Shown piece by piece: positions 1 through 8,482 of a stretch of 27,535 nt of DNA. The first letter of the stretch is position 1; the number at the start of each line of letters is the position of its first letter. The notes below the pieces were generated by a model. That model did not search any database. It was not told the origin of the DNA and saw only the letters and a program-made list of their open reading frames with translations. The stretch spans positions 1-27,535 of the forward strand of contig CAYWRA010000027.1 of NCBI GenBank assembly GCA_964460305.1, given 5' to 3'. The position numbers and the translations under genes were made by a program. The DNA comes from JAPLCX01 sp964460305. Its GTDB lineage: Bacteria; Auribacterota; Tritonobacteria; UBA1439.

Positions 1-66
1 CAAATGAATTACAAATGATCAAATGACCAAAACTCATTGTGTTTTGTCATTTGGTATTTGTCATTG
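1..66. repeat. CAAATGAC hairpin repeat, copy 1
   Basis: AT-rich inverted repeat. Left arm at 20-33 (CAAATGACCAAAAC) and right arm at 41-53 (GTTTTGTCATTTG) with a 7-nt loop, followed by a further GGTATTTGTCATT half unit. Other copies lie at 18961-19062, 23321-23391 and 24101-24155, with a half copy at 15816-15845. It begins 11 nt beyond the stop codon of the minus-strand gene at 77-385. There is no T-tract after the stem, so it is not a classical intrinsic terminator, but the placement suggests a 3'-end element. Confidence 0.8.
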
Positions 67-76
67 ATCATCTCCC

Positions 77-385
77 TCAATCCTTTACCTTGACCTTGTA
101 CTTCCCATAGTATGGATACGGCGGGTAGTACGGCGGAGGAGGCGGATAGGAAGGATTATAGGGGTTGTAATAATATGTAGGCGGGGGATAGTAGCCGTAG
201 GGCGGCGCATAATATGGGGCGTATGGATAGTAGTACTGGTAGGGATACCGATACTCCTTCACCTTGACTTTCCCATAAGGCGTGTAATATTCGCTCTTTA
301 TCTTCACCTTGTCATCAGCCACTGCAATCGACACTACCATCGCCGCCACGGCGACGAGCAATACAACGCTAACAATTTTTTTCAC
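77..385 (-). CDS. small secreted Tyr/Pro-rich protein
   Basis: About 102 aa, no family recognised. The start is taken as GTG at 385 because a perfect AGGAGG (392-397) lies 6 nt upstream; an upstream ATG would add 33 residues without such a site. Residues 1-23 form a signal peptide (KK, then a run of V, L, A and I, ending AVA-DD). The mature part has a striking layout: a basic, valine-alternating segment (KVKIK, then KVKVKEY), a core of about 55 residues that is mostly Y and P with some N, G and A, and a closing KYKVKVKD. It is therefore probably exported and either a flexible wall or matrix protein or an adhesive-like repeat protein; this is inference from composition. The gene is divergent from the helicase gene and is followed by a hairpin repeat. 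A TATAAT box lies at 437-442. Confidence 0.7.
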   Translation of the reverse strand: MKKIVSVVLLVAVAAMVVSIAVADDKVKIKSEYYTPYGKVKVKEYRYPYQYYYPYAPYYAPPYGYYPPPTYYYNPYNPSYPPPPPYYPPYPYYGKYKVKVKD

Positions 386-391
386 TTTGAA

Positions 392-397
392 CCTCCT
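392..397 (-). promoter_or_regulatory. ribosome binding site AGGAGG
   Basis: Perfect AGGAGG on the minus strand, 6 nt before the GTG at 385. It decides the start codon of the small secreted protein in favour of GTG over the in-frame ATG codons further upstream. Confidence 0.8.
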
Positions 398-436
398 GTC
401 TTGCGAATGCATGATACACACAGCTACTGATATAGT

Positions 437-442
437 ATTATA
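437..442 (-). promoter_or_regulatory. -10 box TATAAT of the small secreted protein gene
   Basis: Minus-strand TATAAT about 50 nt upstream of the GTG at 385. No good -35 hexamer is seen at 16-18 nt spacing. The predicted transcript would have a leader of about 45 nt containing the AGGAGG site. Confidence 0.45.
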
Positions 443-659
443 CAGCAAATTTGATGCCATCGATGCAATCTCCTCCGCAATCATTTATCCATATCGTTAC
501 ACAATCGCAATATACTTGATGGCAAGCTGATACGTGACCCTCCATAGCAACATAGCCTGCGCTTTTTACTCATCATGGGCGGAACAATGGCGACAAGATG
601 CTCCATTTGATAGCATACGCATAGACCGGAAGGTCGATGATGGAGCACCGAGAATCCGA

Positions 660-2825
660 ATGATTTCAAAGCTGGGTGAAAAATATAAGATTCCCGCCGC
701 GCTTCTCAAGGTATTAACGGACAGCGGATACAAATCGCTCTATCCACCGCAGGAGGAGGCGCTTAAGTCGGGGGTCCTCGACGGGAAAAACCTGGTGCTC
801 GCCGTTCCCACCGCCGCAGGCAAAACGCTCGTCGCGGAGATATGCATGGTGAAGAGCGTCCTCGAGAAAAAGGGGCGCTGCCTCTATATCGTGCCGCTTC
901 GGGCGCTCGCCTAGGAGAAATACGAGGACTTAAAGAAAAAGTACGCCCCGCTCGGCATCTCCGTGGGAATGGCGACGGGCGAATACGACATGCCGGGGAA
1001 CCGACTGGGGCGATACGATATCCTCGTCGCCACCTCTGAAAAAGTGGATTCGCTCCTCAGGCTCCGGACACATTGGCTCGCGGAATCGCTCTCGGTGGTG
1101 GTGCTGGACGAAGTCCATTATATCCACGATCCCAACCGCGGCCCCACTCTCGAAATCGTAGCCGCGCGGCTCCGCCAGGTAAACCCTTCACTCCAGGTAC
1201 TGGCCCTCAGCGCCACCATAAGCAACGGGCAAGAGCTTGCCGCATGGCTCGACGCGGCCCTCGTCTCCAGCGACTGGCGCCCCGTCCCGCTCGCCGAGGG
1301 GGTGTTCTACATGAATAGGATCGTCTACTCCGACCGGACCACCCGCTCGCTCGTGGCCGCGAGAGGCGAACCGTTGCCGGCGCTCGTGAACGATACCCTG
1401 GAAGAGGGCGGCCAGGTGCTCGTATTCGTGAACTCGCGCCGCTCCACCCAGGCCGTCGCCCGAGCCCTCTCACCCCACGTCGGCAAAAGGGCCACCGCCG
1501 AACAGCGGGCGCGACTGAAGACGCTGGCGCGCGATGCCGCGACGGTACTCTCAGAACCGACGCACCTATGCTCAGAGCTGGCCAGCGCAATCGGGTGCGG
1601 CGTGGCGTTCCACCACGCGGGGCTTCACCAGGAACAGAGGAAAATGGTCGAGGATGCCTTCCGGAAAAATCTCATAAAGGTGATTTGCGCCACGCCAACG
1701 CTTGCGGCCGGTGTAAACTTGCCCGCCCGGCGCGTGGTGGTGCGCGACTGGTGGCGCTATCAGTCGGGAAGCGGGATGAAACCGATACCGGTATTCGAGT
1801 ACAAGCAGTTCGCCGGCCGGGCGGGGCGCCCCGGTTACGACTCGGTAGGCGAGGCGGTCCTCATCGCGCGGAAAGACAGAGACTTTGAGATGCTTTTTAA
1901 AGACTATATCCGCGCCGGCGTAGAGCCGCTCCGGTCGCAGCTCGGGACGGAAGGGGCCCTCGCATCCCACATACTCGCGTCGATCGCCTCCGGTTACGCC
2001 TCAACGATGAATGAGCTGCTGGACTTTTTCTCACTGACCTTCTTCGCCATTCGACAGGACGTTTCATCCCTTACGCACAAGATCGAGACGGTGCTGCAAT
2101 TCCTCATGGATGAGGAGATGATCGCCTGTGAGGGCGCGGACGAGCGGCTACGCTTCTTCCCGACCGCCTTCGGCGGCCTCATCTCCAGGTTGTACCTCGA
2201 TCCCCTCTCCGGGGTCGTTCTGAAACGCGGGCTCCTCAGGCTCGGCGTACGCGCGCCGGAGGAAGCACAGGTCCTCCACCTCATCTGTTGCTGCCCCGAC
2301 ATGGGGGTCTTAAGCGTAGGCCGCGCCGACAAGGAGAGGCTTCAGGACGAGGCGATCGTACGGGCGCGGGATTTTCTCGCACTCCCCGCCGGGGACATGG
2401 ATTTCATGCCGGATATGCGCTTTCTCCAAGCGCTGCTCACCGCGCACATGCTCGGCGACTGGATCGACGAGATCCAGGAGGACCACGCCTGCGCAACGTA
2501 CGGCATCGGTCCAGGCGACATACGGAGGTTTGTCGATGCGGCGGAGTGGCTGCTCTATTCCGCGGAACAGCTTGCAGGTCTGAACGGGATGGCGCAGCCG
2601 CGCCATTTCTTAAAAAATCTGAGGCGGCGGGTGATCTACGGCATCAGGGAGGAACTCCTCGATCTCGTGAGCCTGAAAGGGATAGGCCGCGTCAGGGCCC
2701 GGAGCCTCTTCCTCCGCGGCTATGGGACGCTCGCTGCGATCGGGAAGGCGAGCGTGAAAGAACTGAGCGCCGTCCCCTCCATCGGCGCCCGCATCGCGGA
2801 GAGCATCAAGAAACAAGTGAAGTAG
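660..2825 (+). pseudogene. Hel308-type superfamily 2 DNA helicase, interrupted by in-frame TAG
   Basis: One continuous frame of 721 codons, close to the usual Hel308 length, broken only by TAG at 912-914 (codon 85). Motif I VPTAAGKT is at residues 49-56, motif II DEVH at about 150-153 followed by RGPTLE, motif III SATIS at about 184, motif V ATPTLAAGVNLPARR, motif VI QFAGRAGRPG at about 383, and a C-terminal helix-hairpin-helix (GIGRVRARSLF...VPSIGARIAESI) over the last 50 residues. Hel308 is a 3'-5' ssDNA-translocating helicase acting at stalled forks, best known from archaea. The TAG falls in motif Ia (PLRALA-stop-EKYEDL), where relatives usually have Tyr or Gln, one base from TAC, TAT or CAG. 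Either a recent nonsense mutation or a base-call error is possible; everything downstream remains conserved. TAG ends other genes here, including this one, so reassignment is unlikely. The ATG at 660 was chosen because the domain begins there; an upstream ATG at 534 adds 42 unconserved residues. Confidence 0.85.
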
Positions 2826-3589
2826 TTAAATGTTTCACCACAGAGGGCACAGAGAAAACCACAGAGATCACGGAGAAAACTTTTCAACCGCGGATGGGGC
2901 GGATTAATTTTAACCATGTCCCCATGGGATCCCTTCGGGAGATGAACACGGAGAACTAGCCGCTGATTCACGCGGATAGACGCGGATTGGCAGCTATGAG
3001 AGGTGTACAGCAGAAGCCCCAGGGTCAAACCTCATCTATTGACAGTGCTGTTTCCGAACTCTCTTATCCGCCTCGACAATCTCTTGTCTCCCAACATCCG
3101 CTCTTCGCCTACCTACCCGTGCAATCTCCTGACCTGCTCGTCGAGGATTTAACCGAGTAATGCCTAAACTAACCCGAATCGGGTATTATCCAAGAAATGC
3201 AATTCCGCAACACTTAAAATCATCAATTTCATCAATACGAAATGGACATACTTGCTGCAGTGGATTATGTTCTATGAACGCGTGCAACATTCGGCAGGGA
3301 TAAAAATATCCAGGAGCAAACCCATCCTCCTTGACGCGCGAGGATGTTCAATATACGTGGTGAGGTTCGAGGTGAGATTGCTTCTCCCGCTACGCGGGAT
3401 CGCAATGACAAGGGCTGTGGTTGCCTTTTTTCTCTCTTTTACTCTTTGTAAAAAATTGTTCCTCTGTAATACTCAGGGCGATCAGGTGCTAAAATCTCGG
3501 GAATCGCTTCTTTAAATCCGTCGTTCGACGACTGATTCACCTGCCGGGCGAGCCGGCAGGGGTTTTTGACGAGCACCGAGAAACTGTGG
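2826..3589. repeat. repeat-rich spacer between helicase and plsC
   Basis: No credible gene is seen in these 764 nt. From 2838 to about 2880 there is a CACAGAGG-type run (ACCACAGAGGGCACAGAG and onward). Around 2965-2990 a GCGGATAGACGCGGATT unit appears. A small palindrome ATGGGATCCCTTCGGGAG is near 2924-2942. At 3371-3410 there is a GAGATTGC...GCAATGAC inverted repeat with a CCCG/CGGG core. At 3431-3464 lies one copy of the CTCTTTTACTCTTTGT repeat. A GC-rich hairpin with a T-run closes the region (3540-3567). An 87-codon open frame at 3252-3515 runs through two of these repeats and shows no protein-like features. Confidence 0.7.
3540..3567 (+). terminator. GC-rich hairpin plus T5, possible intrinsic terminator
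   Basis: CCTGCCGG (3540-3547), 5-nt loop, CCGGCAGG (3553-3560), then GGTTTTT. It has the form of a rho-independent terminator on the plus strand. The nearest upstream plus-strand gene is the broken helicase, ending 715 nt earlier, so it may end a long untranslated tail or a non-coding RNA, or simply be another dispersed palindrome. Confidence 0.5.
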
Positions 3590-4273
3590 CTAGCCTCTGT
3601 GCTCTCTGTGCATCCTCTCTGTGTCCTCTATGGTTTCCATCTGCCTCTTCAAATCCGCGATCCCCTCCATGATCTTCTCGCTGATCTGGACCAGCCCCTC
3701 CCTCCCCTTCGGGCAACCGCCGAACTCCTCGTACCGGATCACCGGTCCGTAGGCGATCCGGATTGCGCAGGGGTGCGGAAAAATCGCTCCCTTAGGCAAC
3801 GCCCGCCACGACCCGGATATGTAGCAGGGGATCACATCCGCCTTCGCGTGCCTGACGAAAATCCCGATCCCCTCCCTCCCGGCGCCGAGCGAGCCATCCA
3901 CGCTCCTCGTCCCCTCGGGGAACATGAGAACTATCTCGCCGGACTTGATGAGACCGATGATCCTCTTCATCGCGCCTACGTCCGCCTCGCCCCGAGTGAT
4001 CGGGACCATGTGTTGGCATTTCATTATGAAATCGACGAACCTGTTCCTAATGAGGCTCGCGCGGCCGAGATACCAGATCTTGCGCGGGAGGCCGACGCCA
4101 CCCAGCGGCGGATCGAGGGCGCTCGCGTGATTGACGGCGAGGATCGCGCCGCCCGTGATGGGAACGTTCTCCAGGCCGTACACCTTCCAGCGAAACAGGA
4201 TTTTGAAGATCACCCCGTACGCCTTCCAGAATACGGTGTAGGCGCGGTCGTAGAACTTCTGACTGAATTTCAC
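3590..4273 (-). CDS. plsC: 1-acyl-sn-glycerol-3-phosphate acyltransferase (PlsC/LPLAT family)
   Basis: 227 aa. It transfers an acyl chain to lysophosphatidic acid to give phosphatidic acid at the inner membrane. The acyltransferase block I NHASALDP (HX4D) is at about residue 48, block II at YLGRASLIRN, and block III FPEGTRS at about residue 119; these are the hallmark motifs. The N-terminus has an amphipathic or hydrophobic stretch (YTVFWKAYGVIFKILF) before the VYGLENVP strand common in the family. The start is GTG at 4273, which overlaps the TGA of the upstream LOG-like gene as GTGA, implying translational coupling. The last 14 or so residues (ETIEDTERMHREHRG) are encoded by a CACAGAGG-type dispersed repeat at 3594-3636, so the native C-terminus has been replaced or extended by repeat DNA. 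Stop codon TAG. It is the last gene of the minus-strand operon. Confidence 0.88.
   Translation of the reverse strand: MKFSQKFYDRAYTVFWKAYGVIFKILFRWKVYGLENVPITGGAILAVNHASALDPPLGGVGLPRKIWYLGRASLIRNRFVDFIMKCQHMVPITRGEADVGAMKRIIGLIKSGEIVLMFPEGTRSVDGSLGAGREGIGIFVRHAKADVIPCYISGSWRALPKGAIFPHPCAIRIAYGPVIRYEEFGGCPKGREGLVQISEKIMEGIADLKRQMETIEDTERMHREHRG
3594..3636. repeat. CACAGAGG-type repeat inside the plsC 3' end
   Basis: On the minus strand it reads CCATAGAGGACACAGAGAGG and continues GCACAGAGAGCACAGAGG. The same repeat type is seen on the plus strand at 2838-2880 and in degenerate form (CTCAGTG units) near 27429-27470. It is read as codons by plsC. Confidence 0.75.
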
Positions 4274-4836
4274 GGGGAACGCTCCAGCGCGGCGACGGCA
4301 TCCTCGATGCTTTCAACATAGCGAACGTCGGTCTCCGCCTCGATCTCCGCCGGAACGGCGCTCCCGAGCCCCTTCAGCACGTATACCGGAATCCGCTTCG
4401 TCCATTTCGTCCAGGCGATCTCACAAACCGTCCCACAGGAGAGCCCGATGCAAATCATGGCGTCTGCGGCGCGCACGATGCGCGAGTGCTGCTCGTACCA
4501 GGTAAGAGAGCGGTCAGTCCTGTCGCAGAGGGCGCTGTTCATCTCGACGCGGCTGATCGCCATTTGCGCCGAGTCGCCCGAAACAGGGATCAGCCCGTGG
4601 ATCCCCTTCCCTCTCGCCGTCCTGTACGCCTTGGCGGCAATGACCGCAACGCCCCGGTCCGGGCAGACGATAAGTTCGTGCCCGGCCTCTGCGAGGAGTC
4701 TGCCTGCCTCGGTAGCGGCGGCGTGGATTTTAGCCGGGTCAACCCCGGCCGCCCCCGCAACCCGCTCTATGTCGGATGGACCGATCACTGCAACTTTCTT
4801 CGTTTGGGATTTGGGGTTTGGGATTTGGGATTTCAA
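4270..4836 (-). CDS. LOG-like / lysine-decarboxylase-like Rossmann protein
   Basis: About 188 aa from TTG at 4836, or 172 aa from GTG at 4788. The fold signature is VAVIGPSDIERVAGAAG at the start, alternating strands and helices, and SCGTVCE at about two-thirds, matching the G-x-G-T-x-x-E nucleotide-binding signature of the LOG/SLOG superfamily, though the usual PGG is replaced by LSC. LOG-type proteins often bind or hydrolyse nucleotides; no specific substrate can be named. The TTG start overlaps the dnaE stop (TTGA) and has a GAGGGGG 4 nt before it, but its first codons (KSQIPNPKSQ) come from a GGGATTTGG repeat. The conserved domain starts at KKVAVIG, so the GTG at 4788 is a fair alternative. 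The gene ends by overlapping the plsC start. Confidence 0.7.
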   Translation of the reverse strand: MKSQIPNPKSQTKKVAVIGPSDIERVAGAAGVDPAKIHAAATEAGRLLAEAGHELIVCPDRGVAVIAAKAYRTARGKGIHGLIPVSGDSAQMAISRVEMNSALCDRTDRSLTWYEQHSRIVRAADAMICIGLSCGTVCEIAWTKWTKRIPVYVLKGLGSAVPAEIEAETDVRYVESIEDAVAALERSP

Positions 4837-4906
4837 ATCGCCCCCTCGCCGTTTCGCATCTTCCCCGCTTGGAATTTGGGATTTGGGGTTTGGGATTTGG
4901 GATTTT
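4803..4906. repeat. two GGGATTTGGG repeat blocks at the dnaE/LOG-like junction
   Basis: Runs of GGGATTTGGGGTTTGGGATT at 4804-4833 and again at 4870-4905, separated by about 35 nt of different sequence. Both are translated: the outer one encodes PKSQTPNPKF near the end of DnaE, the inner one encodes the N-terminal KSQIPNPKSQ of the LOG-like protein. Related copies are at 15588-15620 and 15851-15904. Confidence 0.85.
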
Positions 4907-7900
4907 CCCCAGTAAGCCTCACACTCGACTCTCCAAGTAGCGCCTCGACCCCTTGCACAAGCTCGGCGGTGGGAGTGACCCTGAATCCATTGCTCGCGCG
5001 CATCACGACGCACTCGCCCGTTCCAGCAGTGAAATCGAGAATCACGGGGCACGTTCCCGCCGACGAGAGGAGGAGCTTCTTCAAATCCTCCAGCCTCCCG
5101 TGTTCGACGTCCGAAAGGTAGATGCTGATATGCATTGCGGTGGTATATTGCTGCTGGGCCTCCGTGAGCGGCACCACGTCAGACACTATCAACTTCGGAC
5201 TCTCCTCCTCGACATCGACCCTGCCCGTCACGAGCAGCGCGGCCTCCTCCACAATCTGGGCCCCCACCTTTTCGTACGCGCGCGGGTACACCAGCAATTC
5301 GACCGTGCCCGTAAGGTCCTCGAGGGTGGCGATGGCCATTTTCTCGTTCTTGCGCCTGGTATAGGTTAGCCTGAGCTTCGTGATGATACCACCCATGCGC
5401 ACCGTCGCGCCGCCCTTCAGGCCGGGGAGCGTTTTAGCGTCGGCGGTGGCAAACTGCTTGATCTCCTTTTCGAATCTCCCGAGGGGATGACCGCTCACGT
5501 AAAATCCCAGGAGCGCCTTCTCCATTGCAAGGAGCTGGTTCTCCGGCCACTCCGGCACGTCGGGCATGCCCTCGGCCTGCCCGCCAGCCTTCCCCGTGCC
5601 ATCAAAGATATCGAAAAAGGACGCCTGGCCGCGCCTCTGATCTTTCTGGGCATCTGCCCCGCGTTCGAGCGCCTGCTCCACCACCGCCATCAACTGGGCC
5701 CTCTTGTATCCGAGGCCGTCAAACGCCCCCCCGCGGATCAAACTCTCGAACACCTTCTTGTTCACCAGCCGGAGGTCCACCAGGCGCGCAAACTCATACA
5801 TGCTGGTGAACTTGCCGTGCGTCTCACGGGCCGAGATGATCGAATCGACCGCCCCGCTCCCGACGTTCTTGATCGCCGCGAGGCCGAAGCGGATCGAATC
5901 GCCCACCACCGTGAATTGTGAATAGCTCTCGTTCACGTCGGGGGGCAGGATTTTGATCCCTAACCTCTTGCACTCGGCGATGTACTCGGCGATCTTGTCC
6001 GTGTTGTCGATTTCGCTCGAGAGGAGCGCCGCCATGTACTCCACCGGGTAGTTGGCCTTGAGGTAAGCGGTGCGGTACGCAATGAGCGCGTACGCGGCGC
6101 TGTGCGATTTATTGAAGCCGTACTCGGCGAACCTGGCCACCAGATCGAAGATCTCTTCAGCGACGGATTTCTTGATCCCCTTCTTCACCGCGCCACGGAC
6201 GAACGCCTCCTGCTGTTTCTCCATCTGCTCGACGATCTTCTTTCCCATGATGCGGCGCAGGTTGTCCGCCTGGGGCAACGTGAAACCGGCGATCTCGTGG
6301 GCGATCTGGATCACCTGTTCCTGGTAGAGCATGACGCCGTACGTGTCACGGAGGATCGGTTCGAGGGCGGGATGGTTGTACTCGATCGAGGTCTGGCCGT
6401 GTTTGCGCGCGACGTAATCGTCGAGCATTCGCATCGGGCCGGGCCTGAAGAGGGCGAGCAGCGCGATGATGTCCTCGNNNNNNNNNNCCGCTCAGCCGCC
6501 AAGAACCACCACGACGTCAGCGTCGTCGTCGACCCCGCCGAGGGCGAGGAAGAGGGCGAGCAGCGCGATGATGTCCTCGAAGCGGTCGACGCCGATCTTC
6601 TTCGAGAGCTCGCGCATCCCCGCGCTCTCCAGTTGGAACACCCCCATCGTATCCGCCCGGTTGAGAAGGTCATACGTTGGGTGGTCATCGAGCGGCACCA
6701 TCCCCCAATCAATGGTTATCCTCCGCGTCCTTCCGATGATCTTGACCGCATTGTGCAACACCGTGAGCGTCCGGAGTCCCAGGAAATCCATCTTGAGAAG
6801 GCCGATGTCTTCGACCGACTTCATGGCGTACTGCGTAATCGGTTCGTCGTTCGTGCCCCTACAGAGTGGGAGGTAATCCGTGAGCGGCTTGTCGGAGATC
6901 ACCACGCCCGCGGCGTGCGTGGAGGCGTTCCGGGCCAGCCCCTCGAGGGCGAACGCGAGATCGATGAGGCGTGTGACCTGTGGATCCGCCTGGCGCAACC
7001 TCTTCAACTCCGGTTCCATCTCGATCGCTTCCGAGAGCGTGATCTTGGGATCGTTCGGGACGAGCTTTGCGATCTTGTCCACGTCCCCGTAGGGCATGCC
7101 GAGGACGCGGCCCACGTCCCTGATCACCGCCTTCGCCTTCATGCGGCCGAAAGTGATAATCTGTGCGACGTTCCCGGAGCCGTAGTGTTTCGATACGTAG
7201 TCCACAACCTCCCCGCGGCGGTCGTAGCAGAAATCGATGTCCATGTCGGGCATGGTGACGCGGTTGGGATTCAGGAAGCGCTCGAACATGAGATTGTACC
7301 GCAGCGGATCGATGTCCGTGATGCCGAGGGTGTATGCGGCGATTGAACCGGCCGCGGAACCACGACCGGGCCCGACGGGGATGTCCTGATTCTTAGCCCA
7401 GGTGATGAAGTCCCATACGATCAGGAAGTAGCTCGCAAAACGCATCTTCTCGATGACGCGCAACTCGCGTTCGAGGCGCTGCTTCACCTCGGGCGTCTGT
7501 TCGGGGTACCGCCTCGCAAGGCCCTCCAGGCAAAGCTCGCGCAGGTAGTCCATGCGATTTTTCCCATCGGGGGGCTCATACTCGGGGATGTGGTATATCT
7601 GGGCGTCCCGCTCGTCGCGGAAGTTGAGCTCCAGGTTGCACTTCTCGACTACCTCTATGGTGCGCGCGAGAGCGTCTGGGAACTCTCCGAGGGCCGCTCC
7701 CATCTCCTCGGGCGATTTGAAGTAGAATTCGCCGGTGGAGAACTTCATCCGCTGTTCGTCGACGAGCATCTTCCCCGTCTGGATGCAGAGTAGGACGTCG
7801 TGGGCGAGTGCGTCCTCCCGCCGCATGTAGTGGACGTCGTTCGACGCGAGGAGCGGTATGCAGAGCTTCCTGGATATCTCCGCGAGGGCGCGGTTCACCG

Positions 7901-8462
7901 TCTTCTGCTCGGGCAGGCCGTGATTGTGCAGCTCCAGATAAAAATCGCCGTTTCCAAAAAGCTCCTTGTACTCGCCCGCCACGCGTTCGGCCCCCGCGAC
8001 ATCGCCCTTCAGAATGAGGTGCGCGATCTCACCCTTGAGGCAGCCGCTCGCCGCAACCAAGCCGCGGCTGTGGGATGCAAGTATCTCCTTGTCTATCCTG
8101 GGCCTGTAATAGAATCCCTCCAGGTGTGCGATGGACGAGAGCGCGAGGAGGTTCCGATAGCCATCGAGGTCTTTGACCAGCAGGAGGAGGTGGTAGGATG
8201 CATCCTTGATCCCGCCCGCCTTACGATCGGTTCGGCTCCCGGGGGCGACGTACATCTCCTGGCCGATGATCGGCTTCACTCCCTCGGCCATCGCTTTCTG
8301 ATAGAACTCGAGCGCCCCACCCATGAAACCGTGGTCGGTCAGGGCGAGGGCCGGCATCTTGAGTTCGCGCGCCCGCGAGATAAGGTCCTTGGTCTGACAA
8401 GCGCCGTCGAGGAGGCTGTATTCGCTGTGGATATGGAGATGGACAAAGCGTGAGTGTTGCAT
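4833..8462 (-). CDS. dnaE: DNA polymerase III alpha subunit (with internal assembly gap)
   Basis: The replicative polymerase subunit. The PHP domain is N-terminal with HLHIH at residues 8-12, TDHGF at 42-46 and NDVH at 208-211; the metal-binding HxH pair that E. coli DnaE lacks is kept, so a PHP exonuclease activity is possible. GPGRGSAAGS is at 364-373, the catalytic PDMDIDF at 405-411, and an OB-fold (VRMGGIITKLRLTYTRR) lies near the C-terminus. Ten Ns at 6478-6487 interrupt the gene, but 6447-6477 and 6549-6579 are identical and in the same frame. Collapsing them (removing 102 nt) restores the canonical ALFRPGPM and gives about 1175 aa, normal for the family. The final 20 or so residues after SVRL come from GGGATTTGG repeats. 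ATG at 8462 lies 20 nt after lptG; the stop overlaps the next gene. Confidence 0.93.
6447..6579. other. assembly gap flanked by a 31-nt duplicated contig overlap
   Basis: The 31 nt at 6447-6477 recur exactly at 6549-6579. Between them lie 10 Ns (6478-6487) and 61 nt of sequence (6488-6548) that would encode a non-DnaE, Asp/Val-rich stretch. The simplest reading is two contigs that overlap but were joined with an arbitrary gap; the 6488-6548 piece is probably an erroneous contig tail. Confidence 0.85.
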
Positions 8463-8482
8463 AACGGAAATGCCTTCAGAAA

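Noticed and set aside
912..914. TAG recoded as an amino acid
   Set aside because: TAG is the natural stop of plsC, lptG, the peptidase gene and the helicase itself, and no suppressor tRNA is visible in the window.
2288..2959. Long plus-strand frame over the helicase 3' end
   Set aside because: It is an alternative frame of the helicase that continues into CACAGAGG repeats; Arg-rich composition typical of a shadow frame.
3252..3515. 87-codon open frame on the plus strand
   Set aside because: It runs through two dispersed repeats, has no ribosome site and no protein-like pattern.
6488..6548. A possible Asp/Val-rich insertion in DnaE
   Set aside because: It lies between two identical 31-nt copies next to Ns; removing it restores the conserved motif, so it is best explained as an assembly artefact.
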